Shown: positions 23,963 through 32,886 of the stretch, one piece after another
Position numbering within the stretch: position 1 is the first letter of the stretch
Layout of the letters: each line of letters starts with the position of its first letter
DNA from: Parvularcula sp. LCG005
Lineage (GTDB): Bacteria > Pseudomonadota > Alphaproteobacteria > Caulobacterales > Parvularculaceae
NCBI RefSeq assembly: GCF_032930845.1
Contig: NZ_CP136758.1
Coordinates: 2,433,001 to 2,497,000, forward strand
Reading direction: 5' to 3'
Length of the DNA: 64,000 nucleotides
Translations under genes and position numbers: made by a program
The notes under the pieces: generated by a model
Told to the model about the DNA's origin: nothing
Database searches by the model: none
What the model saw: only the letters and a program-made list of their open reading frames with translations

Positions 23963-25273
23963 ATGACACATTTTATTGATCGCCGGCTGAATCCAAAAGG
24001 TAAGTCCCTTGGCAACCGGCAGCGCTTCCTGCGCCGGGCCAAAGGGCAAATCAAGGAGGCTGTCGCAAAATCTTTGCGCGATCGATCGGTTAAGGAACTG
24101 GACAAGTCCGGTCGCATTTCCATTCCCGCCAAATCAACGGCCGAACCGCGCTTTCGTCACGACCCGACGAGCGGCCGACGCGAGCACGTCCATCCCGGCA
24201 ACAAGGAATTTGCCGAAGGTGATCGCCTGCGCAAACCGCCATCGGGTCAGGGCGGCGGCGGGAAAGATGCCTCTGACTCCGGTGATGGTGAGGACAATTT
24301 CTCGTTCACCCTGACCCAGGAAGAGTTTCTGGACATCTTCTTTGAGGACCTTGAGCTGCCCAATCTGGTCAAGACGTCCCTCAAGCAGATGGAGAACTGG
24401 AAATATCGCCGGGCGGGCATGACCTCGGTCGGCAGTCCGACCAATATGAATCTGCTGCGCACGATGCGGAATGCCCATGGCCGGCGTCTCGCACTTGGGC
24501 GCCCCTCCTCCGCTGCCATCAGCGAACTGAAAGAGCGTCTGTTCGCGCTGGAAATGATCGCCCAGCCCAGTGCCGAGGAAATTCAGGAAACCAAGGACAT
24601 CATCACCAAGCTTGAAGAGCTTGAGGCGCGCCGTCGCTGGGCGCCCTATATCGACCCGCTGGATGTGCGGTTCAATGCGTTTGAACCGACCCCCGTCCCG
24701 ACCACCGCGGCCGTCATGTTCTGCCTGATGGACGTGTCCGGATCGATGGGAGAGCGGGAGAAGGACCTCGCAAAGCGGTTCTACATGCTCCTCTACCTCT
24801 TCCTGAAAAAGCGCTATGAGAAAGTCGAAGTCGTCTTCATTCGGCATACACACCATGCCGAGGAAGTGGACGAGGAGACCTTTTTCTATTCCCGCCAGTC
24901 GGGCGGGACGATTGTGTCCACAGCAATCGAGGTCATGCAGGATATTCAGCGCGACCGTTTCCCCACGGACCAATGGAATATCTATGTCGCCCAGGCCTCG
25001 GACGGGTACACCCAGTCCGGCGATGCCCAGCGCTGCGTTCAGCTTCTGAATGAGGAAGTGCTGCCGATCCTTCAGTACTATGCCTATATCGAAATCCTGG
25101 ATGAGCGGGAGATGGATGTGTTCTCCGACCCCGATGCCGGAGCGGAGCTGTGGCGCGCCTATCGGTCGATTTCCGATGCGCGCTTCGCCCAGACGCGAAT
25201 TGCGTCGCCCAAGGACATCTTCCCGGTGTTCCGCGAACTGTTCGCGAAGGACCGTCAGGGCAAGGCGGCATGA
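23963..25273 (+). CDS. YeaH/YhbH family protein (DUF444, UPF0229)
   Basis: A 436-residue cytoplasmic protein with the UPF0229 layout: N-terminal FIDRRLNPKGKSLGNRQRFLRR, a Gly/Asp-rich middle (PSGQGGGGKDASDSGDGED) and a C-terminal von Willebrand A-like domain with the metal site DVSGSMGE near residue 256, then RHTHHAEEVDEETFF and SGGTIVSTAIEVM. In E. coli and Bacillus this family is genetically linked to the PrkA kinase (YeaG) and SpoVR (YcgB) and acts in stress or stationary-phase responses. Here SpoVR is present downstream but PrkA is not in the window. Its stop overlaps the next start by four bases. Confidence 0.93.
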   Translation: MTHFIDRRLNPKGKSLGNRQRFLRRAKGQIKEAVAKSLRDRSVKELDKSGRISIPAKSTAEPRFRHDPTSGRREHVHPGNKEFAEGDRLRKPPSGQGGGGKDASDSGDGEDNFSFTLTQEEFLDIFFEDLELPNLVKTSLKQMENWKYRRAGMTSVGSPTNMNLLRTMRNAHGRRLALGRPSSAAISELKERLFALEMIAQPSAEEIQETKDIITKLEELEARRRWAPYIDPLDVRFNAFEPTPVPTTAAVMFCLMDVSGSMGEREKDLAKRFYMLLYLFLKKRYEKVEVVFIRHTHHAEEVDEETFFYSRQSGGTIVSTAIEVMQDIQRDRFPTDQWNIYVAQASDGYTQSGDAQRCVQLLNEEVLPILQYYAYIEILDEREMDVFSDPDAGAELWRAYRSISDARFAQTRIASPKDIFPVFRELFAKDRQGKAA

Positions 25274-25686
25274 GAGGCGACAGCGCGCACGTGTCTTGCC
25301 GCCTCGCGGCTGTCATTGTCGCACTTTGTCTTGCGTCTGCCTGCAGTGCGCAGGAGGCGCGCCCTATTCATCTTGATGCCAAGGCTACCGCCGCGCTGAT
25401 CAGTGAGCGTGACGAGATCACCCTTCTTGACGTGCGGACCCCGGAGGAATTTGCAGAAGGCCATATTGAGGGGGCTGTAAACATCGATGTTCTGTCACCA
25501 GATTTCGAAAGCCGCGTGCGTCAGCTCGATCTCTCCAAGCCGCACCTTGTCTATTGTCGAAGTGGCAACCGTTCGGCCCGCGCAACAGATATCCTCGAGA
25601 AACTCGGCGCGCGTGACCTCTATCATCTCGATGGGGGCATCAAGGCCTGGCGGGCGGATGACCTGCCCGTCTCCGGCAAAGAATAA
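25270..25686 (+). CDS. Exported rhodanese-domain protein
   Basis: A 138-residue protein starting at the ATG that overlaps the upstream stop (ATGA); a longer frame from 25150 lies inside the upstream gene and is rejected. The N-terminus is a signal peptide with a possible lipobox (LASAC, Cys25), so it is probably periplasmic or lipid-anchored. The rhodanese domain has LLDVRTPEEFAEGHIEGAVNID and the active-site loop VYCRSGNRSA with Cys96. Single-domain periplasmic rhodaneses move sulfane sulfur or sense redox state. Its place between the DUF444 and SpoVR genes is unusual. Confidence 0.87.
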   Translation: MRGDSAHVSCRLAAVIVALCLASACSAQEARPIHLDAKATAALISERDEITLLDVRTPEEFAEGHIEGAVNIDVLSPDFESRVRQLDLSKPHLVYCRSGNRSARATDILEKLGARDLYHLDGGIKAWRADDLPVSGKE

Positions 25687-25800
25687 TCAGCCACCACCAA
25701 AATGAACGAAAATTAGCCATAGCGCGGCCACAGTCCCGGCTAGGCTAGAACCTGACGGCATCCGGATGGAGATGTCGGGGCAACAATCAAGAGTTATCCG

Positions 25801-26313
25801 ATGAAAATCACTACACTGGCCGCCTTTGGCGCCTTCTCTCTCCTCGCCGCCTGCGCAAGCACAAGCGCCCTGCCCGATGACACGGCCATGGCGCCGCCAA
25901 CGATCAGGGCCGCGGATCCGCAGATTGATACGCGCACCAATGTCGCGGCCGGCGTTTTTGAGGTCTCTCTCTATAATCCGTCCGACGTGCCGGTCTGCAT
26001 CGCGGATGGCGACTGGCCGTCCCCTGATTTTCTGGGCAAGGAAGCCACTCCATCAGGCAGCCTGAACATGGCCAGCCAGTCCGTCTACGCGCTGGTGGCG
26101 GGCCAACGCTATCCGATCGAGGATGAGAATATCGGCTATTGTGACCCGTCTGCGACGGACCTTGTCGATGGTCATGCCTGCAAGATGGTCATTGCTCCCG
26201 GCACGACCCAGCGCGCGGTCATCCCCTTTGCCCGCTTCCCCGGCCTGATGCAGGCAACGTCCATGGGCCTGCCAGAACTTAACTATTCGCCACAGGTCAC
26301 GGCCTGCCAATAA
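25801..26313 (+). CDS. Hypothetical lipoprotein
   Basis: A 170-residue protein with a typical lipoprotein signal (FSLLAACAS; Cys18 would be lipidated). The mature part has four more cysteines (PVCIADG, IGYCDPS, HACKMV, VTACQ) that could make two disulfides, and a beta-rich core beginning GVFEVSLYNPSDVPVC. I recognise no family. It lies 58 bases before the SpoVR gene, so it may belong to the same transcript, but it has its own upstream gap of 114 bases. Confidence 0.75.
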   Translation: MKITTLAAFGAFSLLAACASTSALPDDTAMAPPTIRAADPQIDTRTNVAAGVFEVSLYNPSDVPVCIADGDWPSPDFLGKEATPSGSLNMASQSVYALVAGQRYPIEDENIGYCDPSATDLVDGHACKMVIAPGTTQRAVIPFARFPGLMQATSMGLPELNYSPQVTACQ

Positions 26314-26371
26314 TGTGTTATGAAGAACTGGGCCGTAAGGTCCTGTTCTGACAGACGCGAAAGGGCCGGCC

Positions 26372-27874
26372 ATGAGTGTCACTGCAAAAACGGACAACCT
26401 CCTTTTTAACGAGGCGGCATGGACCTTTCAGGATTTGCAGCGCGCCTATGACGCGATCGAAGATATCGGTCTCAATGATCTCGGGCTCGACACCTACGCC
26501 AACCAGATCGAAGTGATTACTTCCGAGCAGATGCTCGACGCCTATTCTTCCCACGGCATGCCACTGATGTACCGGCACTGGTCCTTCGGGAAGCATTTTG
26601 CCCGCGACCAGCAGTCCTATCAGAAGGGTCATTCGGGCCTTGCCTATGAGATCGTGATCAACTCCGATCCGTGTATCGCCTATCTGATGGAAGAGAATTC
26701 GATGACCATGCAGGCGCTGGTCATCGCCCATGCCTGTATGGGGCACAACCACTTCTTCAAGAACAACTATCTTTTCCGTCAGTGGACGGATGCTTCATCC
26801 ATCCTCACCTATCTTGAATTTGCGAAGAAATATATCGCGAAGTGCGAGGACGAGTACGGATTTGACGAGGTCGAAAGCGTTCTCGACGCCGCCCACGCGC
26901 TCATGGACCAGGGCGTTTACCGATATAACCGGCCACCGAAACTGTCCGACAGTGAGCGGGTCGAGAAGATCCGCGCCCGCGCAGAACACGAACGGGAAAC
27001 GTTCAACGATCTGTGGCGCACCCTGCCAAATTCCGAAGAAAGCGAAGCCGATCAGCAGGAACGCCAGATGGAAGTGGCGAACATCAAGCTGCCCGAGGAA
27101 AACCTCCTCTATTTCGTCGAGAAGGCCTCCCCCTCGCTTCTACCATGGCAGCGCGAGCTGATCCGCATTGTGCGGAACATTTCCCAGTACTTCTACCCGC
27201 AGAAGCAGACCAAAGTGATGAACGAAGGCTGCGCCACCTTTGTGCACCACTACATCATGAATGAGCTGCACGCCCGCGGACAGATCTCCGACGGGTCGGT
27301 GATGGAGTTCCTGCACTCTCATTCCTCGGTCGTTTTTCAGCCGACATTCGATGATCCGCGCTATTCTGGCATCAACCCCTATGCCCTGGGCTTTGCGATG
27401 ATGCAGGACATCGTCCGGATCGTCGAAACGCCGGAAGACGAAGACCGCGAATGGTTCCCGGACCTTGCCGGCCGAGGTGACTGGCGCGGTGCATTAAAAG
27501 ATGCGTGGGCAAACTATCGTGATGAAAGTTTCATCCTGCAATATCTGTCACCGAAGCTGATGCGGGACTTCCGCTTCTTTGCCCTCGGCGACGACGGGAA
27601 GAAGCCATATTATCAGGTCACGGCCATTCACAATGAGCAAGGCTACAGGCAGGCCCGCAACAGCCTGTCCCGGATGTATGATCTGGGGCTGCACGAGCCG
27701 AATCTGCAAGTGGTGGCGGCGGATCTGTCCGGCGACCGGAAACTGGTCGTGCAACACACGATCTATAATGGCCGCAAACTGGACCCCGCCACACGCGGCG
27801 TCGTGCTCGGGCACCTTCAGACCCTGTGGGGCTATGAGGTTGAGCTGACCGAAGCGAAGGCCGAAGACATCTGA
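26372..27874 (+). CDS. SpoVR family protein
   Basis: A 500-residue protein of the SpoVR/YcgB family. Conserved stretches include MPLMYRHWSFGKHFARD, YEIVINSDPCIAYLMEEN, IAHACMGHNHFFKNNYLFRQW and MNEGCATFVHHYIMNELHARG; the His-rich motifs suggest a metal site. The family was named for a Bacillus spore-cortex phenotype but is widespread in non-sporulating bacteria, where it is co-regulated with YeaG/YeaH in stationary-phase stress. Here it is downstream of the DUF444 gene with two exported proteins between. A hairpin lies 27 bases after its stop. Confidence 0.95.
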   Translation: MSVTAKTDNLLFNEAAWTFQDLQRAYDAIEDIGLNDLGLDTYANQIEVITSEQMLDAYSSHGMPLMYRHWSFGKHFARDQQSYQKGHSGLAYEIVINSDPCIAYLMEENSMTMQALVIAHACMGHNHFFKNNYLFRQWTDASSILTYLEFAKKYIAKCEDEYGFDEVESVLDAAHALMDQGVYRYNRPPKLSDSERVEKIRARAEHERETFNDLWRTLPNSEESEADQQERQMEVANIKLPEENLLYFVEKASPSLLPWQRELIRIVRNISQYFYPQKQTKVMNEGCATFVHHYIMNELHARGQISDGSVMEFLHSHSSVVFQPTFDDPRYSGINPYALGFAMMQDIVRIVETPEDEDREWFPDLAGRGDWRGALKDAWANYRDESFILQYLSPKLMRDFRFFALGDDGKKPYYQVTAIHNEQGYRQARNSLSRMYDLGLHEPNLQVVAADLSGDRKLVVQHTIYNGRKLDPATRGVVLGHLQTLWGYEVELTEAKAEDI

Positions 27875-27900
27875 ACCGACCATCTGCCGGACAAAGAAAA

Positions 27901-27924
27901 AGGCGCAGTCCGAAGACTGCGCCT
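27901..27924 (+). terminator. Hairpin after the SpoVR gene
   Basis: AGGCGCAGTC (27901-27910) and GACTGCGCCT (27915-27924) form a perfect ten-base stem with loop CGAA. On the plus strand no U-run follows; on the minus strand a U-rich stretch does (A-rich 27893-27900). Confidence 0.65.
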
Positions 27925-28063
27925 GATCGGTCATGCTAGTTCAAGGGGGGAGAGAGAGACCAGCAACGACCAAACCAAAATAAGTGACCCACAACCGACG
28001 CTGCCCGCGCCCGTCAGGGGAAGCACACTAAAGCAAAACGGTGTAGCGGTGTCAACGAAAAGT

Positions 28064-28092
28064 TTGCCAGTAGCAGCGAAATTGTCTAGCAT
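28064..28092 (+). promoter_or_regulatory. Candidate sigma70-type promoter for the MarR operon
   Basis: TTGCCA at 28064-28069 and TAGCAT at 28087-28092 with 17 bases between, 21 bases before the MarR start. The region 27925-28063 holds no gene. AGGAGAG precedes the start codon. Confidence 0.5.
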
Positions 28093-28112
28093 GGTCTCAG
28101 GGGAAGGAGAGC

Positions 28113-28565
28113 ATGCCAATGGACGCGACAAAACGCATAAAAAAACGTCGGGCTCGTGGTACCGCGCAGCTGTTCGAACAGGTCGCCCGTCGCATTCTGG
28201 AAAAGCGCCACCGCGACGACCTGCATGCGGCCCAATGGTCAGCCCTTCGCTATTTTCAGCGCGCCGGACGCCAGACGGCGAATGTGATCGGCCTGTCCCA
28301 ATATCTGGGGAACACGAGCGGCTCGACCTCACGAACGGCCCGGTCCCTTGTGGACAGGGCGTTGCTGACCGTAAGCCCCGCAGAGCATGATGCCCGCTCC
28401 GTCACGTTCAGGCTGACACCGGAGGGCGAGGCCACACTGGCCGAAGATCCGATGCTCGAGATCGCCGCCATTCTGGACACCCTTCCCCCTCAGGAGTTGG
28501 CGCTTCTCAGCAAGACCCTCGACACAATCCAGACTGAACTGCTCAAGCGCCGGACGCCAGAATGA
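28113..28565 (+). CDS. MarR family transcriptional regulator
   Basis: A 150-residue winged-helix protein. After a very basic N-terminus (ATKRIKKRRARG), the MarR fold is visible: HAAQWSALRYFQRAG (helix), TANVIGLSQYLGNTSGSTSRTARSLVDRALLTV (recognition helix) and VTFRLTPEGEATL (wing). A dimerisation helix ends it. Its stop overlaps the start of a histidine kinase gene by four bases, and a response regulator follows, so all three probably work in one pathway. Whether the MarR protein senses a ligand or is controlled through protein contact is unknown. Confidence 0.9.
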   Translation: MPMDATKRIKKRRARGTAQLFEQVARRILEKRHRDDLHAAQWSALRYFQRAGRQTANVIGLSQYLGNTSGSTSRTARSLVDRALLTVSPAEHDARSVTFRLTPEGEATLAEDPMLEIAAILDTLPPQELALLSKTLDTIQTELLKRRTPE

Positions 28566-30067
28566 CGTCGGATATGCCGGACAATCCACTGGTCATCCTG
28601 AACGCGATCGACCGTGCCGGGGTGGGCTATGCGGTTACAGATCTGGGCGGCGTTATTCGGTCCTGCAGCCCGACCTATCGTCAGCACACCGCGCTATGGG
28701 CTGACCCGAACGATGACCGCCCATGGTTCATGCGGGATCCGGCGCCCGAAGAGACCATTGCGCAGCGCGCGGCGCTTTGGCGGACATTCATTGAGGAGGC
28801 GCAACGCTGGCAGGGCATGGTGCGCTGGCATATGCCCGATGGCTCTATCCGCTATTTCGAAGGCACGGCGGTCCGGGCGGGGGATGACCAGATCGTCCTT
28901 GTCACCAATGACCGGACAGACCGGGTCGAAGCAAGACGATCGATCCTCGAAATCCAGGACCGGCAACGACAGATCGTGACCTCCCTGCCCGTCGGCGTCT
29001 GCCTGCATGCGGACGATGGCAAGATTCTGTACACCAATGACTACCTGCCGCACAGAATCGGCCTGACCGCTGACGACTGCATCGGCAAGTCTTTGCAGGA
29101 GGCCTGCGGTGACCAGGTGTCCAATCTCTTCCAGCAATTGGTCGATGATGTCCGCATCAAGGGCGCCGCCGTCAACGGCCGCATCGCCGAGGTCACCGAG
29201 GGCCCGCTGGCGGGCACCCATTGGCTGCTTTTCGGCAAGGATATTTCCACGCGGGATGGGACGCGTGCCGGCATTCTCACCATCGCCGTTGACCGCACCG
29301 ATAGCGTTCGCCTGCGCGAGGAGCGGTCACAATTTGCCGAAGCGATACACCAGACGCAGAAGATCGCCGCGCTGAATGATTTTGCCGGCAACCTCGCCCA
29401 CGAACTCTCCAATTTGCTGCACCCGATTGGCGCATACGCACGCATGCTGACCAATAATCCCGACCACGAGAACCGGCAGCAGTTTGCGGCGAAAATCAAT
29501 CAGGGGACATTGGCCGCGGGCCGTATTCTCCGCCGCACACTGGCCATGGCGCATACTGACCGGACCGAGCTGCGTCTGACAGACATCAGCGAAACGGTCG
29601 AAGCCACCATTGCGTCTGCCGAAGATCTGGCACCGACGGGTCTGGACTATGCCTATATGGATCAACGGCGCGCCTTCATGGCCTATTGCCAGCCAGGTGA
29701 ATTGCGCCAGGTCCTCCTCAACCTCATCAACAATGCGGCCGAGGCGATGCACTATAGGGGTACGATCACGATCACCATGGCCGATGGTCTGCCGCGACCT
29801 TACGACCTCGATCTGATCCCGACAGGCACGGAACCTTTTGTCCGCCTGAGCGTCAGTGACCAGGGGCCGGGCATTACAGATACGGTCAGATCACGCATAT
29901 TCGAGCCGTTTTTCACCACCAAACCGGTTGGTCGGGGCACCGGCCTTGGGCTTGCGGTGGTTCAGGGCCTCGTCAATGGCTGGGGCGGCGTGGTGTCGGT
30001 CGATACCCGTCCGGGTCTCGGCTCTACATTTCATATTTGGATACCTCAGGGGAATATGGAAGAATAA
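28562..30067 (+). CDS. PAS-domain sensor histidine kinase
   Basis: A 501-residue kinase with no transmembrane segment or signal peptide, so it is probably cytoplasmic. Residues 10-120 and 135-250 look like two PAS domains (AGVGYAVTDLGGVIRSCSP; LPVGVCLHADDGKILYTND). The dimerisation helix carries the phosphoacceptor His280 in FAGNLAHELSNLLHPI, and the ATPase domain has LLNLINNAAEAM (N box), SDQGPGI (G1), FEPFFTTK (F box) and GTGLGLAVVQG (G2). All catalytic motifs are intact. It starts inside the end of the MarR gene, and a receiver-only regulator follows 49 bases after it. Confidence 0.92.
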   Translation: MTSDMPDNPLVILNAIDRAGVGYAVTDLGGVIRSCSPTYRQHTALWADPNDDRPWFMRDPAPEETIAQRAALWRTFIEEAQRWQGMVRWHMPDGSIRYFEGTAVRAGDDQIVLVTNDRTDRVEARRSILEIQDRQRQIVTSLPVGVCLHADDGKILYTNDYLPHRIGLTADDCIGKSLQEACGDQVSNLFQQLVDDVRIKGAAVNGRIAEVTEGPLAGTHWLLFGKDISTRDGTRAGILTIAVDRTDSVRLREERSQFAEAIHQTQKIAALNDFAGNLAHELSNLLHPIGAYARMLTNNPDHENRQQFAAKINQGTLAAGRILRRTLAMAHTDRTELRLTDISETVEATIASAEDLAPTGLDYAYMDQRRAFMAYCQPGELRQVLLNLINNAAEAMHYRGTITITMADGLPRPYDLDLIPTGTEPFVRLSVSDQGPGITDTVRSRIFEPFFTTKPVGRGTGLGLAVVQGLVNGWGGVVSVDTRPGLGSTFHIWIPQGNMEE

Positions 30068-30116
30068 CGTCCCATGGGGAGCCCGCTGCCGTGCAGCGCG
30101 GCAGGAGAGATATGTC

Positions 30117-30503
30117 ATGAGCACTATATTGATCGTCGATGACGACGCCGCCGTCGCAGATGTGGTGAAGCTGGTGCTGAGCGAGGCAGGCCATAAGTGC
30201 CTTGTTGCCCACTCGCCGCGCGATGCCCTCGATGTGGTCGAAAAGCAGTCAGTAGACGGCATTATTCTGGATGTCTGGCTCGGTCGTGATGACGGGCTAG
30301 ACCTGGCCGCGACGTTGATCGAGCGGATGCCAACCCAGCCGTTTATCATCATGTCTGGCGGGGGACCGGGCCGATCCCTTGAAATGGTCACGGCGCGAGC
30401 CGATGCGCTGGGGGCCTGCAGCGTTCTCTACAAGCCATTCGACGATGATGAACTCCTCACCGCCGTCGACGCCATGCTGGGCGGCACGTGCAGCGAGACC
30501 TGA
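30117..30503 (+). CDS. Single-domain response regulator
   Basis: A 128-residue receiver with no output domain. The start at 30117 is chosen because AGGAGA lies just upstream and the product then opens MSTILIVDDDAAVADVV; a longer frame from 29856 is mostly inside the kinase gene. The acidic pair DDD (8-10), phosphoacceptor Asp52 (GIILDVWLG), Ser80 and Lys106 (LYKPFDD) are all present. With no DNA-binding part it must act by protein contact or as a phosphate relay; the operon's own MarR regulator is a candidate partner, as inference. Confidence 0.92.
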   Translation: MSTILIVDDDAAVADVVKLVLSEAGHKCLVAHSPRDALDVVEKQSVDGIILDVWLGRDDGLDLAATLIERMPTQPFIIMSGGGPGRSLEMVTARADALGACSVLYKPFDDDELLTAVDAMLGGTCSET

Positions 30504-30510
30504 CGATCGC

Positions 30511-31233
30511 TCAGCGCAGGACGCAGCGATCAAGGCCATCGCGCTGAACAACAGCCATCCGCGCCTGCAATGTGCGCGTTCTTTTCTGCACATAGGGACC
30601 GGGCGGCGCGACGCGCCAATCGTTCGGATTCGGCAGGACGGCGGCCAGCAGCGCGGCCTCGTATTCTGTCAGGTCCCGGGCGGATTTGCCAAAGCGGGCC
30701 TGCGCGGCCGCTTCTGCGCCGAACAGGCCATCGCCCCATTCAGCCACATTGAGATAAACTTCCATTGTGTGGGTCTTGGACCAGAGCACTTCTGACACCA
30801 AGGTGAACCAAGCTTCCATCCCCTTGCGGATGAAGCCGCGACCAGGCCACAGAAAAGCGTTCTTGGCCGTCTGCTGCGAAATCGTTGAGGCACCGCGCAG
30901 ACGCCCCCCGTCTTCGGCATCGTTGAGAGCTGACTTGATCTGCTCGAGATCGAAGCCGTGATGGGAACAGAACTTGGTGTCTTCCGCCGAGATGACCGCA
31001 CGCACCAGATTGGGTGAAATCTGGCTGATCGGGACATATGTGTACTGAATATCCATCCCGTCATGACGACGGATGCCCATCAACATGGTCTCAGGCGGAT
31101 GCGCGAAGCCATAGAACCAGACCCAGGCAATACTGAGGCCCACAAAGGTCGCAGCGCCGATCAAGCCATATCGCACACACCGCCACAGCCATGGCAGCAG
31201 CGACCCGATGGAAACCTTGAGCGGTAAACTCAT
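30511..31233 (-). CDS. mtgA: Monofunctional biosynthetic peptidoglycan transglycosylase
   Basis: A 240-residue inner-membrane enzyme of family GT51. The N-terminal membrane anchor (YGLIGAATFVGLSIAWVWFYG) is followed by the glycosyltransferase motifs: AVISAEDTKFCSHHGFD with the catalytic Glu, GASTISQQTAKNAFLWPGRGFIRKGMEAWFT, and EVYLNVAEWGDGLFGAEAAA. It polymerises lipid II into glycan strands without a transpeptidase domain. It lies 27 bases after glyQ and is probably the last gene of a leftward operon; it is convergent with the response regulator, eight bases apart. Confidence 0.95.
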   Translation of the reverse strand: MSLPLKVSIGSLLPWLWRCVRYGLIGAATFVGLSIAWVWFYGFAHPPETMLMGIRRHDGMDIQYTYVPISQISPNLVRAVISAEDTKFCSHHGFDLEQIKSALNDAEDGGRLRGASTISQQTAKNAFLWPGRGFIRKGMEAWFTLVSEVLWSKTHTMEVYLNVAEWGDGLFGAEAAAQARFGKSARDLTEYEAALLAAVLPNPNDWRVAPPGPYVQKRTRTLQARMAVVQRDGLDRCVLR

Positions 31234-31260
31234 AAAGCCACCTGTTCCCGGGCCCCTGAC

Positions 31261-32199
31261 CTATTCCTGTGCGACGATACCGGCGCCGGCGGTGCGCCCC
31301 TGAGGGCTCTCCAGCCAAGCTTCACAGCACATCTTCGACAGCCTGCGCACCCGCAGGATATAGGACTGGCGTTCCGTGACGGAAATCACGCCGCGGGCAT
31401 CAAGCAGGTTGAAGAGATGGCTGGCCTTGATGCAGTGATCATAGGCGGGAAGCACGAAACTCCGCCCCTCGGCACGGCCTTTTTCAATCGTCGACTCACA
31501 CGCGGCCTCAGCCTCACGGAACTTGTCGAGCAGCACATCGGTGTCAGCGATTTCGAAATTATAGCCCGAGAATTCCACCTCCTGCTGGTGGAATACATCC
31601 CCATAGGTGAAAGGCGTTCCGTCGGGTTTCTTGCCGCCATAGACGAGGTCATAGCCATTATCGACGCCCTGCACATACATGGCGAGGCGCTCAAGGCCAT
31701 AGGTCAGCTCACCCGTCACCGGTTTGCAATCAAAACCACCGACCTGCTGGAAATAGGTGAATTGCGTGACTTCCATCCCATCGCACCAGACTTCCCAGCC
31801 CAGACCCCAGGCGCCGAGCGTCGGGCTCTCCCAGTCATCCTCGACAAATCGGATATCGTGCTTGGCGCGATCAATGCCGATGGCGTCCAAAGAGCCCAGA
31901 TAGAGCTGCTGGATATTGTCCGGCGATGGCTTCAGAACGACCTGAAACTGATAATAGTGCTGAAACCGGTTGGGGTTCGCACCGTAGCGGCCATCGCCCG
32001 GGCGACGGCAGGGCTGCACATAGGCAGCGTTCCATGGCTTCGGACCCAGTGAGCGCAGCGTGGTGGCGGGGTGAAAGGTCCCAGCCCCCATTTCGAGGTC
32101 ATAGGGCTGGAGGATCACGCAACCGTGATCGGCCCAGTAATTCTGCAGCGTCAGGATGAGGTCCTGAAACGATTTGGTGTCAGTGCTTTTGTCGGTCAT
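31261..32199 (-). CDS. glyQ: Glycyl-tRNA synthetase alpha subunit
   Basis: A 312-residue GlyQ holding the class II catalytic core of the tetrameric glycyl-tRNA synthetase. Typical blocks: [63 protein letters not shown], then [17 protein letters not shown], and [30 protein letters not shown]. It is separated from glyS by about 11 kb and lies in a different operon, between a secreted protein and mtgA. A promoter-like sequence upstream of the whole unit lies at 33406-33434. Confidence 0.97.
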   Translation of the reverse strand: MTDKSTDTKSFQDLILTLQNYWADHGCVILQPYDLEMGAGTFHPATTLRSLGPKPWNAAYVQPCRRPGDGRYGANPNRFQHYYQFQVVLKPSPDNIQQLYLGSLDAIGIDRAKHDIRFVEDDWESPTLGAWGLGWEVWCDGMEVTQFTYFQQVGGFDCKPVTGELTYGLERLAMYVQGVDNGYDLVYGGKKPDGTPFTYGDVFHQQEVEFSGYNFEIADTDVLLDKFREAEAACESTIEKGRAEGRSFVLPAYDHCIKASHLFNLLDARGVISVTERQSYILRVRRLSKMCCEAWLESPQGRTAGAGIVAQE

Positions 32200-32229
32200 A
32201 TCGCCACGACAGCTAGGCGAGAGCGCGCC

Positions 32230-32880
32230 TTAGCGCAACGCGGAATGACGCGCTGAAGGCGATGCCTTCTCCGCCGCGTTGGCAGCGAACGAATCCAGCC
32301 GGATCATCAGACGGGCGCCTTCTTCGGGCTGGCCCTGACGCGCCCGGCAGAGCGCGACCGTGCGATAGGCAAACAAATTCCAGGCATCCTGCGACAGGGC
32401 ACGCTCTGCGGCACGGCAGCCAGTCTCGTTGTCGGCCGCAGCCATCACGGCCTGAGGCGCTGCGGTCGCAAGCCCGGTACGGCTGAGCAATCTGTCGAGG
32501 TCTGCCTCAACAGTATCGACTGTCGCGCGGCGCGGCGATGGAGTCGCCGCCGAAAATTCGTAGTCGAAGCACAAGCGGTTTGGCCCGCACGGCGTCACGC
32601 TGATCGCGCGGGGCAGCGATGCGGCCTCAACGGTCAGGGCCGTCCCTTCGCGACTGGAACTCATGGAAATCCGGCGAATATACTCGCTGCGGCTGCTGAC
32701 GTCGGCTGAGAAATCAGCTCTGGCCGACACGATCAGAAAGCTGCTCTCGCCCATCGGTTCGGCCGAACAGGAGGCTGAACAGACGACCTCCACGCGGGAG
32801 GTATGGCCGTCATCGCCGACGCGTACGTCAGCAATCGGTGCGGCGCTCGAGGCGAGCGCAAAAAGGGCGACGATGGACAT
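32230..32880 (-). CDS. Hypothetical secreted protein
   Basis: A 216-residue protein with a short signal peptide (MSIVALFALASSAAP). The mature N-terminal half is beta-rich (VRVGDDGHTSRVEVVCSASCS, SSFLIVSARADF, RISMSSSREGTALTV) and the C-terminal part is helical, ending in EEGARLMIRLDSFAANAAEKAS, which could be a TPR-like pair of helices (CRAAERALSQDAWNLFAYRTVALCRARQG). Five cysteines are present. I recognise no family by sight. It starts six bases after the upstream membrane-protein stop and is followed by glyQ after 30 bases, so it is in the glyQ-mtgA operon. Confidence 0.72.
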   Translation of the reverse strand: MSIVALFALASSAAPIADVRVGDDGHTSRVEVVCSASCSAEPMGESSFLIVSARADFSADVSSRSEYIRRISMSSSREGTALTVEAASLPRAISVTPCGPNRLCFDYEFSAATPSPRRATVDTVEADLDRLLSRTGLATAAPQAVMAAADNETGCRAAERALSQDAWNLFAYRTVALCRARQGQPEEGARLMIRLDSFAANAAEKASPSARHSALR

Positions 32881-32886
32881 AACGAC

